Shown: one piece after another, positions 23,575-32,155 of the stretch
How positions within the stretch are numbered: the first letter of the stretch is position 1
How the letters are laid out: each line of letters begins with the position of its first letter
Assembly: GCA_000158655.1 (NCBI GenBank)
Contig: EQ973344.1
Span: 1,045,999 to 1,081,005, forward strand
Origin: [Clostridium] methylpentosum DSM 5476
GTDB lineage: Bacteria; Bacillota; Clostridia; Oscillospirales; Ruminococcaceae
DNA: 35,007 nt
Reading direction: 5' to 3'
Made by a program: the position numbers and the translations under genes
The notes under the pieces: model-generated
The model's database searches: none
What the model saw: only the letters and a program-made list of their open reading frames with translations
What the model was told of the DNA's origin: nothing

Positions 23575-24333
23575 TTAATAAATGATCTGAATTGCTCTTT
23601 TTTGAAAAAAGTCCAACCACTCTTTGCTTGGTTTTTGATCGGTGACCACATAGTCGAGATCGCTGTAATCGATAAACTTGATGAACGCCGTGCGGTCAAA
23701 TTTGGAGTGGTCTACCAAAAGGGCGACCTTGCTCGCCTGTTCCACCAAAGCAGTTTTGAGCTCTGCCTCGGCTTCGTAGGTATCAAGCAGCCCTTTTTCC
23801 ATATTGATACCCTTACAGCTGATAAAAGCGATATCCACATTGTAGCTTTTGATCGCGCTCTTGGCAATTGTCCCCTGAAGCGACAGAGATTTTCGGTTAA
23901 AAATCCCGCCGGTGGAGAGAATGTGAATCTCAGACTGGCTGAACTCGCGCAGAGCCTCGGATGAATTGGTAAACAGCGTCAGGTCTTCGCGATTTTGAAT
24001 CAGCTTGACTAGTTCCATTGCCGTTGAGCTGCAATCCGTGCCAATGGTCATCTGCTCTTCGATCAGCTCGACCGCCCGGGCAGCGATGTATCTTTTTTCC
24101 TCCGCATTGCTGTATGCGCGTTTAAAAAACGGAATATTCTCGTTGATCCGCTCCGCGTTGAGCACAGCGCCGCCACATACCTTGGTTGCGACTCCGTCGA
24201 GCTCGAGTTTGTCCAGGTCGCGCCGAATCGTTTCCTCCGTAACCTGAAACTGTTCGCTTAATTTCGGAATAAAAACCTTTTTGTCCTTGATGATTAATTG
24301 CTTAATCGCCTGATAACGTTCCCTTGCAAGCAC
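23575..24333 (-). CDS. DeoR/GlpR-family transcriptional regulator
   Basis: A 252-residue regulator. The N-terminal HTH (MLARERYQAIKQLI ... LSEQFQVTEETIRRDLDKLE, residues 1-45) is followed by the wing with CGGAV (53-57) and a sugar-phosphate-sensing domain with the family's GTDCSSTAMELVKLI, LSTGGIFN and LLVDHSKFDR stretches. DeoR proteins usually repress sugar catabolic genes, but none lies beside it, so the target is unknown. The GTG at 24333 is chosen because AGGAG is 8 bases upstream and DeoR proteins typically start this way; ATG 24363 would add ten residues. It has its own promoter and terminator. Confidence 0.9.
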   Translation of the reverse strand: MLARERYQAIKQLIIKDKKVFIPKLSEQFQVTEETIRRDLDKLELDGVATKVCGGAVLNAERINENIPFFKRAYSNAEEKRYIAARAVELIEEQMTIGTDCSSTAMELVKLIQNREDLTLFTNSSEALREFSQSEIHILSTGGIFNRKSLSLQGTIAKSAIKSYNVDIAFISCKGINMEKGLLDTYEAEAELKTALVEQASKVALLVDHSKFDRTAFIKFIDYSDLDYVVTDQKPSKEWLDFFQKRAIQIIY

Positions 24334-24377
24334 AGGACATACTCCTCCCATTTTTTTCTCCATATAACTATGTTCTT

Positions 24378-24405
24378 ATTATACAGAAAAAAAGAAAAAA
24401 TTCAA
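24378..24405 (-). promoter_or_regulatory. Promoter of the DeoR-family gene
   Basis: Minus strand: TTGAAT (24400-24405), 16-base spacer, perfect TATAAT (24378-24383), about 44 bases before the GTG start. Confidence 0.65.
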
Positions 24406-24549
24406 CTAAAACAAAGGAATTTCTGCAAATCGCATGTGTTTATGCATTTTTCCAAACTCTATTTTGTTAATATATACATATTCTATAATATTCAAACAAT
24501 TTTTATTTTGTTTTTTACTGATTTTTCCTTTTTGTTAAAGATTTTACGA

Positions 24550-24894
24550 TTATCCAAGAATGATCAAAGCCATGAAAACAAGATCCTCAGTTCCTAGGTT
24601 GACAAGGCCGTGGCCAAAGCCGTCTCCTGTAAAGGTGCAGTCCCCTGCCTTGACCTCGTACTCCCTTCCGTTGTCATTGTACAGACCGTGCCCGGAGAGA
24701 ATATAATAGGTCTCGCTTTCATTGTGATGCTCGTGATAGCCGAGGGAACAGCCTTTTTCCAGGGTGACTTTGGCATACATCCTGCACTTGCCATCCATCT
24801 GCTGTTCATTGAGCAATCGTTCAATAAGGACGTGCCCCTCGCCCCCTGCCATATTCGGCACACATTCAACTCTTCTTTCATCTTTGGTTGTCAT
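24550..24894 (-). CDS. Cupin-domain protein
   Basis: A 114-residue single-domain cupin. Motif 1 is GYHEHHNESETYYILSG with metal ligands His54, His56 and Glu61 as likely candidates; motif 2 contains GDGFGHGLVN with His95. Such proteins bind a divalent metal and act as isomerases, dioxygenases or sensors; the substrate is unknown. The start ATG at 24894 has AAAGGAG 8 bases upstream; a TTG at 24912 is not preferred. It lies upstream of the DeoR gene on the same strand with a 216-base AT-rich gap, so the two are separate units. Confidence 0.87.
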   Translation of the reverse strand: MTTKDERRVECVPNMAGGEGHVLIERLLNEQQMDGKCRMYAKVTLEKGCSLGYHEHHNESETYYILSGHGLYNDNGREYEVKAGDCTFTGDGFGHGLVNLGTEDLVFMALIILG

Positions 24895-24931
24895 CCAAGC
24901 GACTCCTTTCAAATACTAAAAAGATATTCCT

Positions 24932-24960
24932 ATTTTACACCAAACACCCGATGAATACAA
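24932..24960 (-). promoter_or_regulatory. Promoter of the cupin gene
   Basis: Minus strand: TTGTAT (24955-24960), 17-base spacer, TAAAAT (24932-24937). Between here and 25211 I see only AT-rich sequence without a supportable gene. Confidence 0.55.
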
Positions 24961-25211
24961 TCCCCCAAATTTTCTTCTTTATTTGCTACACCTGACCACC
25001 ACGGGCGCGAATATTCTGACATGGAGAGGCGGGTATTCAGCCGACAATGCTAACTGAGCCGCTGAAATGTTTTTTCTCTCTGTCCCTGATTCGGCAGAAA
25101 AAGCCCCACTTATATCACAATTAACTGCCTCCTGAAAAAAACAAGATTTCTTTTTTCCAATACAACGTTTGATTTTCACTTGTAAAGCCCCGCTGAACGG
25201 TACAAGCTAAA

Positions 25212-25236
25212 CAGCGCCCGCAGGAAGCAGGCGCTG
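25212..25236 (-). terminator. Hairpin downstream of htpG
   Basis: A 7-bp stem (CAGCGCC / GGCGCTG) with an 11-base loop, followed on the minus strand by TTTAGCTTG. It lies about 80 bases after the htpG stop codon. The T-run is weak, so the call is moderate. Confidence 0.5.
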
Positions 25237-25317
25237 TTGAGAGCAATTTGGATTTTTTCATCAGGTCAAATGCAGTACGGCCTCAGAAATCAGAGTAGCT
25301 GCCGGAAACGTCCCACG

Positions 25318-27216
25318 CTAGTCCACCATCAGGCGGCAGACCTGGTTGGAAAAGGCGACCGGATCCTCGATCGGCATCCCTTCAATGAGCATGGCCTGAG
25401 TGTACAGCATGTCACAATATTCTTTGAGCTTCTCCTGATCACTGTCGTAGAGCTTGGTGAGCTTTTCAAATATCGGGTGAGAGGCGTTGATCTCCAGCAT
25501 CTTGTTCGCTTCCACCTTTTGATCGTTTGGCATCGCGTTGAGCACCTTTTCCATCTCGATGGAGAGGGCGCCCTCGCTGGTGAGGCAGACGGGATGAGTT
25601 TTCAGCCGCTTAGAAAGTCGGACTCCTTTTACTTTGTCGCCCAGGGTTTCCTTCATAAAGTCGAACAGACCCTTATTTTCCTCTGTCTGCTTGTCGAGTT
25701 GCTGTTTCTCCTCCTCGGTCTCAAGGCCCAGATCGCCGCTCGAAATCGATTTGAACTGCTTGCCGTCGTACTCCATGAGCATCTGAATGGCAAACTCGTC
25801 GACATCGTCGGTGAAGTAGAGGATTTCATACCCTTTGTCCTTGACAAGCTCCGCCTGGGGCAGATGCTCAATGCGGCTGACGCTCGGACCGGAGGCGTAG
25901 TAGATGTATTTCTGCTCCTCCTTCATGCGGGAGACGTACTCCGCAAGGGTGGCATATTTGTCTTCAAACGAGGAGGTGAAGAGCAGCAGGTCTTTGAGCT
26001 GGTCCTTATTCGCACCATAGTTGTTGTAAACGCCAAATTTCAACTGAAGGCCAAATGTTTTAAAGAATCCCTCATAGGTTTCTCTCTCATTTTTAAGCAT
26101 TTTTGTCAATTCATTTTTGATTTTCTTCTCAATGCTCTTTGCAATGATCTTGAGCTGGCGGTCATGCTGAAGCATTTCACGCGAGATGTTGAGGGAGAGG
26201 TCCTCCGAGTCGACGAGGCCTTTGACAAAGCTGAAATAATCGGGGAGCAGGTCGGCGCATTTGTCCATGATCAGCACGCCGTTTGCGTAGAGCTGAAGCC
26301 CCTTTTCATATTCTTTGGAATAAAAGTTGTAGGGGGTCTTGGAGGGGATGAACAGCAGCGCGTTGTAGGTGGCTGCGCCCTCCGTCTTGCTGTGAATCAC
26401 CTTGAGAGGATCGGTAAAATCGTAGTATTTTTCTTTGTAGAAATTGTTGTAATCCTCGTCTGTGACCTCATCTTTGGATTTGCGCCAGATCGGCACCATG
26501 CTGTTGAGGGTCTCGACCTCAGTGTATTTCTCATATTCGGGATCCTTACCGTCCACGCCGGTCCCCTCTTTGAGGCGCTCTTTTTCCATCTCCATGGTGA
26601 TGGGGTAGCGGATGTAATCGGAGTATTTTTTGATGATCGACTGGATGCGGTACTGCTCGAGGAATTCGTCGTAATTGTCCTCCTCGGTGTTCTGTTTGAT
26701 GGTCAGGATGATCTGGGTTCCCCACGAGGCCTTGTCGCACGGCTCGATGGTATAACCCTCTGCGCCTTCAGATTCCCATTTCCAAGCTTCCTTTTCTCCA
26801 AATGCGCGGCTGATCACTGTCACCCGTTCGCTCACCATAAACGCGGAGTAAAACCCGACGCCAAACTGGCCGATGATGTCAACGTCCTCTTTGAGCTCGT
26901 TCTCCTTCTTAAAGTTGAGGGAGCCGCTCTTTGCAATGGTGCCGAGGTTGTTCTCGAGTTCATCCTTGGTCATGCCCAGGCCGTTGTCGGTCACAGTGAG
27001 GGTGCGTTTTTCCTTGTCCACACTCAGCTCAATTTTGAGGTCCTCACGGGAAGCAGCGACGCTGTCATCGGTCAGGGAACGGAAATAGAGCTTATCGAGC
27101 GCATCGCTCGCGTTGGAAATCAACTCTCTTAAAAAAATCTCACGATGTGTGTAGATGGAATTAATCATCAGATCAAGCAGGCGTTTGGACTCTGCTTTAA
27201 ACTGTTTTGTCGCCAT
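25318..27216 (-). CDS. htpG: Molecular chaperone HtpG (Hsp90)
   Basis: A 632-residue bacterial Hsp90, an ATP-driven dimeric chaperone of the cytoplasm. The GHKL ATPase domain shows [12 protein letters not shown] (residues 31-42), DNGLGM (77-82) and GQFGVGFYS (116-124). The middle domain with its catalytic-loop arginine region follows ([20 protein letters not shown]), and the C-terminal dimerisation domain ends the protein. Full length for the family. GAGGAG is 8 bases before the ATG. A CIRCE operator and a good promoter lie upstream, so heat-shock control by HrcA is expected. Single-gene unit. Confidence 0.97.
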   Translation of the reverse strand: MATKQFKAESKRLLDLMINSIYTHREIFLRELISNASDALDKLYFRSLTDDSVAASREDLKIELSVDKEKRTLTVTDNGLGMTKDELENNLGTIAKSGSLNFKKENELKEDVDIIGQFGVGFYSAFMVSERVTVISRAFGEKEAWKWESEGAEGYTIEPCDKASWGTQIILTIKQNTEEDNYDEFLEQYRIQSIIKKYSDYIRYPITMEMEKERLKEGTGVDGKDPEYEKYTEVETLNSMVPIWRKSKDEVTDEDYNNFYKEKYYDFTDPLKVIHSKTEGAATYNALLFIPSKTPYNFYSKEYEKGLQLYANGVLIMDKCADLLPDYFSFVKGLVDSEDLSLNISREMLQHDRQLKIIAKSIEKKIKNELTKMLKNERETYEGFFKTFGLQLKFGVYNNYGANKDQLKDLLLFTSSFEDKYATLAEYVSRMKEEQKYIYYASGPSVSRIEHLPQAELVKDKGYEILYFTDDVDEFAIQMLMEYDGKQFKSISSGDLGLETEEEKQQLDKQTEENKGLFDFMKETLGDKVKGVRLSKRLKTHPVCLTSEGALSIEMEKVLNAMPNDQKVEANKMLEINASHPIFEKLTKLYDSDQEKLKEYCDMLYTQAMLIEGMPIEDPVAFSNQVCRLMVD

Positions 27217-27241
27217 TTTGCATGCTCCTCTTGTAATTTTT

Positions 27242-27268
27242 TTAGCACTCTTCTCACCTAAGTGCTAA
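27242..27268. promoter_or_regulatory. CIRCE element (HrcA operator) of htpG
   Basis: TTAGCACTC - 9 bases - AAGTGCTAA, matching the CIRCE consensus (TTAGCACTC-N9-GAGTGCTAA) in 17 of 18 arm positions. It lies between the promoter and the htpG ribosome binding site. Repression by HrcA is inferred from the known role of CIRCE. Confidence 0.92.
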
Positions 27269-27273
27269 AAATA

Positions 27274-27302
27274 AGTATAGACCATTTTTTCGGCAAAATC
27301 AA
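27274..27302 (-). promoter_or_regulatory. Promoter of htpG
   Basis: Minus strand: TTGATT (27297-27302), 17-base spacer, TATACT (27274-27279); the CIRCE element begins right after the -10 box. Confidence 0.72.
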
Positions 27303-27467
27303 GCCCCTTTGCAAAAGGTTTTGAAACTTTACAAATTTCTCACAATTTCCCCTGCCTCTAGGCTGTCAAAGGGTCTGATCGGCTCTCAACCGGCTCTACT
27401 TCCGGTCAGCCCGGCGCCCTTTTTATCCACTTGCAGGTCCGGACCATTTCGGTAAAACGCAAAGAGA

Positions 27468-27484
27468 CCAGCCTCTGCGGCTGG
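27468..27484 (-). terminator. Hairpin downstream of the lipid kinase gene
   Basis: A 6-bp stem CCAGCC-tctgc-GGCTGG, followed on the minus strand by TCTCTTTGCGTTTT. The T-rich tail is broken, so this is only a probable terminator. The rest of 27303-27626 holds nothing I recognise. Confidence 0.45.
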
Positions 27485-27626
27485 CCCAATCTACTTCTTG
27501 CCTGTAAACCACCTAGAGCTGCTTCACCCAGCGAGTTGTTTTGGGTGGACACAACCGCAAAGAGGTCGCTCCCTTGGTGCAGCATTCTCCTTGATCGCCT
27601 TTCCAGTGCCCTGCAACAGCGGGCGG

Positions 27627-28523
27627 CTAGGATTTGGCGGGCCGGTAAATGGTAATTGCCTGCCGGTGGTTTTGGATCGTCACTTCCTGTACTGCGCCGC
27701 CAAACTCCCCGTCGATTGTCCAGGGGAGCTCCTTGTCGGAGAGAATCTGCAGCCGGGAGGTGCGGAAGGAACAAATCCACTTGGGATTGACCTCCTGCCG
27801 GAGCAGGGCGGTGATGATTGTCTGCAAGTCGAGCAGGTTGTTGGGCATCTTGATAAAAGAGGCTTCAAACAACCCGTCATCGAGCTTGACCCCTTTTCCG
27901 GTCAGCCCTTTAAAACCCCCGGTCGAGGTGGAATTGGTGATCATGCCGAACATAAAGCGGTCATCCACCACTTCCCCGTCGTGTTCAATGTGCAAAGCAA
28001 ACGAGCGGATCGTCGGCAGCCGCTTCATCCCCTCAAGCAGATAGGCGAGATGGCCTAGGATGTTTTTAAACTGCTGGGAGGTTGCATAGGGCACGTCGGT
28101 AAACGCGCCGAACGCGGCGACATAGGTAAAGTAGGTATCATTAAAGGAACCGATGTCGCAGGGGAACGGCTCGCCGCAGACTGCCGCTGAGGCCGCTTTG
28201 AGCATGTTTTTGGGCAGCTTGAGGCTGCTCGCGAAATCGTTGGTGGTCCCGGCCGGAATGTAGCCGACTGGCGGACGGGTTTCAATCTCCATCAGACCCC
28301 GCGCGACCTCGCTGAGTGTCCCATCGCCGCCAGCGCAGACGAGCAGATCGTAGCCTGCCGCCCGCTCCCGCACAACCCGCTCCCCATCACCGGGCTTTTT
28401 GGTGGGGTAAACCGTCACCTCGTAGCCAGCGGTCGAAAACAAGTTGACAATGCTGAAAAGGTGGTTTTTAATCCTCCCCTTTCCAGCATTCGGATTGATC
28501 ACAAACAGCATTCTTTTTCCCAT
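27627..28523 (-). CDS. Diacylglycerol kinase-family lipid kinase (YegS/DgkB type)
   Basis: A 298-residue lipid kinase. The N-terminus has the INPNAGKG motif (residues 9-16), the nucleotide site GGDGTLSE (65-72) and GTTNDFA (92-98), followed by the C-terminal beta-sandwich with MFGMITNSTSTGGF and DDGLFEASFI. Members phosphorylate diacylglycerol, returning it to phospholipid synthesis; other lipids are possible. The ATG at 28523 is chosen because GGGAGG is 6 bases upstream. The reading frame stays open to 28589, where it encodes the tail of a dead EAL domain, not part of this enzyme. Confidence 0.92.
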   Translation of the reverse strand: MGKRMLFVINPNAGKGRIKNHLFSIVNLFSTAGYEVTVYPTKKPGDGERVVRERAAGYDLLVCAGGDGTLSEVARGLMEIETRPPVGYIPAGTTNDFASSLKLPKNMLKAASAAVCGEPFPCDIGSFNDTYFTYVAAFGAFTDVPYATSQQFKNILGHLAYLLEGMKRLPTIRSFALHIEHDGEVVDDRFMFGMITNSTSTGGFKGLTGKGVKLDDGLFEASFIKMPNNLLDLQTIITALLRQEVNPKWICSFRTSRLQILSDKELPWTIDGEFGGAVQEVTIQNHRQAITIYRPAKS

Positions 28524-29060
28524 ATTCAGCCTCCCTGCGGCTGTGAGCCGCATAATTTTATGCGCAAACACCTCAAATTTCTCAATCAACAGCGGCTTGG
28601 AGAAGTAATAGCCCTACACATCATCGCAGTGGGCGTTGCGCAGGAACACCGCCTGTTCCACTGTTTTTCCCCTTCGGAGAGCACTTTGATGTTGAGGTCG
28701 CACGCAATGGATATGACACCGGTCACATAGAGTCCATCCCGATAGGCCTTTTGAAGCGCATTCTGCCCCAATAAAGTCTGACTGTTCACACGGATTGGAT
28801 CGGTGGATACTAGCATTCTGCCGTCCAGCCCGACGATTGACGTAGAGCGCAGATAGGAATGCTCTTCTACCCGCACATCGAATATCTGGATGGCTGTCCT
28901 CTTTGTCTGCTCAAGCTCTTCACCATCCGGAGCAAAATGGCTTTGACCGAGTCGATTTGGGAATCGGCGCGCAGATTTGACTCGAGCTACTGGAAAAGAA
29001 CTGAAGCTGGTCGGTCTGTACCTGTGCGGCTGTTGAAGCATTTTCTCAAATCAATTGAAT
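28524..29060 (-). pseudogene. Remnant of a sensor-EAL cyclic-di-GMP phosphodiesterase
   Basis: On the minus strand, pieces of one protein can be followed across three frames. NASTAAQVQTDQLQFFSS and SNLRADSQIDSVKAILLRMV come first, then IFDVRVEEHSYLRSTSIVGLDGRMLVSTDP, which looks like an extracellular dCACHE-type sensor. This joins ISIACDLNIKVLSEG, typical of an EAL domain (compare xxDLxIKVIAEGVET). After a small deletion comes VFLRNAHCDDV-stop-GYYFSKPLLIEKFEVFAHK, the usual EAL end (QGYxFSKPL). The whole middle (membrane helix, possible GGDEF, most of EAL) is missing. Frameshifts, a TAG codon and the internal deletion make it dead. The tail is in frame with the lipid kinase. Confidence 0.78.
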
Positions 29061-29071
29061 CGACTGATCGG

Positions 29072-29102
29072 TGAATCACCCGATGCAAAAGGTGGTGATT
29101 CA
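29072..29102. repeat. Inverted repeat upstream of the radical SAM gene
   Basis: TGAATCACC (29072-29080) and GGTGATTCA (29094-29102), perfect 9-base arms with a 13-base spacer. No T-run follows on either strand. It could be an old operator of the dead cyclic-di-GMP gene. Confidence 0.4.
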
Positions 29103-29232
29103 GATCACCGAAAATGGTACAATCAAAAGCTGGATCATCCTTTTGATCTTTACGGCCGGCAATCCAACCGATCAAGTTCATTTTATTTTATCACAGACGC
29201 TTCTAAAAAACAATCTTGGAAAAATTTTTCAC

Positions 29233-29262
29233 TTTACAAGAACATATGTTCTGTGATATACT
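29233..29262 (+). promoter_or_regulatory. Promoter with a LexA (SOS) box
   Basis: TTTACA (29233-29238), 18-base spacer, TATACT (29257-29262). Between the two boxes sits AGAACATATGTTCT, with the perfect core GAAC-N4-GTTC at 29240-29251, the LexA/DinR binding site of Firmicutes. Binding here would block RNA polymerase, so the following pair should be induced by DNA damage. Established: the box consensus. Inferred: its function here. Confidence 0.85.
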
Positions 29263-29287
29263 GGATGGGGAAAGGAGTTGCAAAGCC

Positions 29288-30604
29288 ATGGATCTGTTTG
29301 ACAAGCTCAAAATTCTGTCCGATGCAGCAAAATACGACGCCGCCTGCACTTCGAGCGGAGTGGATCGGGGTGCCAAAGGAGACGGCATCGGCAGCGCGGT
29401 TTCCGCCGGCATTTGTCACAGCTTTGCCAGCGATGGGCGGTGCATCTCGCTGCTCAAAGTGCTGCTGACCAACAAATGCATCTACGACTGCAAATACTGC
29501 GTCAACCGCCGGTCAAACGAGGTGGCGCGCGCCCAATTTGAGCCGCGGGAGCTCGCCGAGCTCATGATTCAGTTTTACCGGCGCAACTACGTCGAAGGAC
29601 TGTTCATCAGCTCGGGCGTGGTGCGCAGTCCCGATTACACCTGCGAACAGATGATCGAGGTCGTGCGGCTGCTGCGGGAGGAATACAAATTTTATGGCTA
29701 CATTCACGCCAAAGCGATTCCAGGTGCGGACAATAAACTGCTCGAGCGGCTCGCCTTGCTCGCAGATCGGATGAGCGTAAACATCGAGCTCCCCTCGCAA
29801 AACAGCCTTGCCCTGCTCGCGCCGGACAAATCCAAGCATTCCATCCTCAAGCCGATGGGCTTTCTGCGCGACGGCATCAAGCAGAACAAGACCGACCTTG
29901 TTCGCTACCGCCATGCGCCAAAGTTTGCTCCGGCCGGGCAGAGCACCCAGATGATTGTGGGCGCGACGCCGGATACCGACCTGCAGATTCTCCGGCTCGC
30001 CGAAAGCCTTTACAAAGGCTATGGACTCAAGCGGGTGTTTTACTCCGCCTACATGCCGGTATCCAACAATCCCCTGCTGCCCGCCCTCGGCACCCGTCCG
30101 CCTCTGCTGCGGGAACACCGGCTCTACCAGGCAGACTGGCTGCTGCGGTTTTACGGATTTCAGGCGAGTGAGCTGCTCGACGAACAGCATCAGAGCTTCA
30201 ACCCCCTCATCGATCCCAAATGCAACTGGGCGGTCAACCACATGGAGCTGTTTCCCGTCGAGGTCAACCGAGCGCCATATGATATGCTGCTGCGTGTGCC
30301 CGGTATTGGGGTGCGCAGTGCACAGCGAATCGTCGCAGCCCGCCGGACCGGGTCGCTCGATTATGCAGGGCTCAAAAAAATTGGGGTGGTGCTCAAACGG
30401 GCGCAATACTTTATCCTCTGCCGCGGCAAGCGCGCCGAAGGGCTCAAAATCACCCCGGACAATGTGCTGCGCGCCCTGATTTCGGAGAACTGTCAGCAGC
30501 TCCTTTCCGACTCGCTGCGCGAAACCGAGCAGCTCTCTCTCTTTGACCAAAACAAACCAAGTAGAGAGGAGGAACTCCGCCGATGCCTGTCAACACCTCT
30601 GTAA
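29288..30604 (+). CDS. Putative DNA modification/repair radical SAM protein
   Basis: A 438-residue radical SAM protein of the TIGR03916 type. The iron-sulfur cluster motif is CIYDCKYC (Cys64, Cys68, Cys71; CX3CX2C), next to LLTNKCIYD. The C-terminal third carries a helix-hairpin-helix (MLLRVPGIGVRSAQRIVAAR), used by DNA repair proteins to grip the DNA backbone. The exact reaction is unknown. The ATG at 29288 has AAAGGAG upstream (10-base spacing); the in-frame ATG at 29216 lies before the LexA box and is rejected. Its last 22 bases overlap the TIGR03915-type partner, the usual genetic neighbour of this family. Confidence 0.93.
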   Translation: MDLFDKLKILSDAAKYDAACTSSGVDRGAKGDGIGSAVSAGICHSFASDGRCISLLKVLLTNKCIYDCKYCVNRRSNEVARAQFEPRELAELMIQFYRRNYVEGLFISSGVVRSPDYTCEQMIEVVRLLREEYKFYGYIHAKAIPGADNKLLERLALLADRMSVNIELPSQNSLALLAPDKSKHSILKPMGFLRDGIKQNKTDLVRYRHAPKFAPAGQSTQMIVGATPDTDLQILRLAESLYKGYGLKRVFYSAYMPVSNNPLLPALGTRPPLLREHRLYQADWLLRFYGFQASELLDEQHQSFNPLIDPKCNWAVNHMELFPVEVNRAPYDMLLRVPGIGVRSAQRIVAARRTGSLDYAGLKKIGVVLKRAQYFILCRGKRAEGLKITPDNVLRALISENCQQLLSDSLRETEQLSLFDQNKPSREEELRRCLSTPL

Positions 30605-31383
30605 TTTATCTCTATGACGGCAGTTTTGACGGCCTGATGTGCTGCATTGCCGAAAGCTGCAGGCAGCATGAGCTGCCAACGGATATTCTGGCCGACGGCT
30701 GCCCTCAGCTCACCCTGCACCCCACCCGGCGGATTCCCACCGACCGCTCCGACGCCCGCAAGGTGGTGGAAATAATGCAGAACAGGATCTCTCCAGCGGC
30801 AGTGAAATTCGTGAAGATGGCCTACTTGACCTACATCTCCAAAGAACTGCCCATTCTGCAGTTTTTCCGGCTCGGCTACCGCTATGGCAAACGGGTTTTT
30901 GACATGCACGCCGACGAGACAGTGTGCACCCTGCGCAAGGCGGTGCAGCATCTGCGCAACGAGAGCCACCGCTTTAAACAGTTTGTCCGCTTCACTGAAT
31001 ACGACGGCAAGCTCATTGCACGCATAGAACCGAAAAACTGCGTGCTCCCTATGATTGCGCCCCATTTTGCCGAGCGGCTCCCCAACGAGCAATATCTGAT
31101 TTACGACAAAACGAACCGGTTGGCGCTTGTGCACCAGCCGGGGCATTCGGCGATTCTCCCGCTTGATTCGTTTGAACCCGACCTCCCTGGGGAGGCGGAG
31201 CGGGAATTTCGCTGTCTGTGGAAGCTGTATTACGACACCATTGGCATCGAAGGGCGGTACAATCCGAAGTGCCGTATGACGATGATGCCCAAGCGCTACT
31301 GGACCGAGATGCCGGAATTTGACTCTGAAAACGACACCAGGCCCGAATCGGGACAGCTTCCGCCGCCCAGTTTGCACGGTTAG
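30583..31383 (+). CDS. TIGR03915-family putative DNA repair protein (DUF4130)
   Basis: A 266-residue protein of the TIGR03915/DUF4130 family, always or nearly always the partner of the radical SAM protein encoded before it. The start VIYLYDGSFDGLMCCIAES is diagnostic; the DUF4130 domain fills most of the rest (KFVKMAYLTYISKELPILQF, FRLGYRYGKRVFD, RFVRFTEYDGKLIARIEPKN, VLPMIAPHFAERLPNEQYLIYD). The C-terminal region ends with RYNPKCRMTMMPKRYW, typical of the family. The domain shape resembles uracil-DNA glycosylase-type proteins in annotation, but no reaction is proven. GAGGAGG precedes the ATG; a 22-base overlap with the radical SAM gene suggests coupling and equal production under LexA control. 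Confidence 0.92.
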   Translation: MPVNTSVIYLYDGSFDGLMCCIAESCRQHELPTDILADGCPQLTLHPTRRIPTDRSDARKVVEIMQNRISPAAVKFVKMAYLTYISKELPILQFFRLGYRYGKRVFDMHADETVCTLRKAVQHLRNESHRFKQFVRFTEYDGKLIARIEPKNCVLPMIAPHFAERLPNEQYLIYDKTNRLALVHQPGHSAILPLDSFEPDLPGEAEREFRCLWKLYYDTIGIEGRYNPKCRMTMMPKRYWTEMPEFDSENDTRPESGQLPPPSLHG

Positions 31384-31419
31384 GGAGGTTCAGCCATCCT
31401 GTACTGGATACCGGGGGAA

Positions 31420-31850
31420 CTCTTTGCGGACTGCACTCTCTGCAAAGAGCGCGCTGACTTCGGGAGGCATTGTTTCACTGTCTCTTTGCCCGCTGGGCTA
31501 TGCCGGTTTCCGCGCCACCCCATGCCCGCTTCTTTGGCTTGCACTCTGTAGGGCGATACTCTGCTATCGGAGCGCCATTCACTTTACCGGCTGGGATACG
31601 TCAGTTTCTGCCCCGATTTTCACCCGCTCCTGCGGTCTGCACTCTCCGCAGGGAGCATACTGACAGCATACCATCCCATTTTTCCACCTAGATACGTCAA
31701 TTTTTGCAACAATCTTCGCCCGTTCCTGTGGCCCGCACTCTCCGCAGGGCGGCACCCTGACGGTAAGACGGACGTCTTTCTGTCCCCTTTACTAGGTTCG
31801 TTTCTGCACCGCCCTTTGTCCGTTTTGGATAGGTCACACCTAAAGATCGA
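31420..31850. repeat. Imperfect ~96-108-bp tandem repeat, four or more units
   Basis: Units marked by GCACTCT followed by a G/C-rich stem begin at 31433, 31541, 31639 and 31735 (spacings 108, 98 and 96). The last two are most alike: GATACGTCA, TTTCTGCCCCGATTTTC-like, CGCTCCTG, GCACTCTCCGCAGGG. A hairpin CTCTTTGC ... GCAAAGAG (31420-31449) opens the array. Short frames with repeated HSPQG-like peptides arise from the repeat but have no ribosome binding site. Not related by sequence to the repeat at 2300-3400. The remainder of 31384-32155 holds no supportable gene. Confidence 0.75.
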
Positions 31851-32155
31851 TTCTGAACGCTTCCTCGATGTTGGCAGCGAGTACACAGATCACGCAAGTG
31901 TAATGCCCGATCCGCGCCCTCCGATCGCCACATCACTGGGCTGCACCGCGCGCTGCTGTCTTGGAGACAGCAGCGTTGTCGCATGCATCATAGAGTGAGA
32001 ACACCTTGTTTCTCGGATTTTTGGTGTACTGGTCCGATGTCTCCCGCCAATCGCCGGCGGCTTGATAGAATCCGCCATGCTGAAAAGATTCCGTGCCAGC
32101 GGACTTGGCAAACACCGACCTGCTTCGCTGGCTGACGGCAGTTTCTACGGGTTTG

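Noticed and set aside
25237-27132. A long rightward open frame opposite htpG
   Set aside because: Antisense shadow of the GC-biased third positions of htpG; no ribosome binding site or domain.
27406-27780. A leftward 124-residue frame overlapping the end of the lipid kinase gene
   Set aside because: It is a shadow of the kinase gene in its upstream half, and the rest has Arg-rich random composition.
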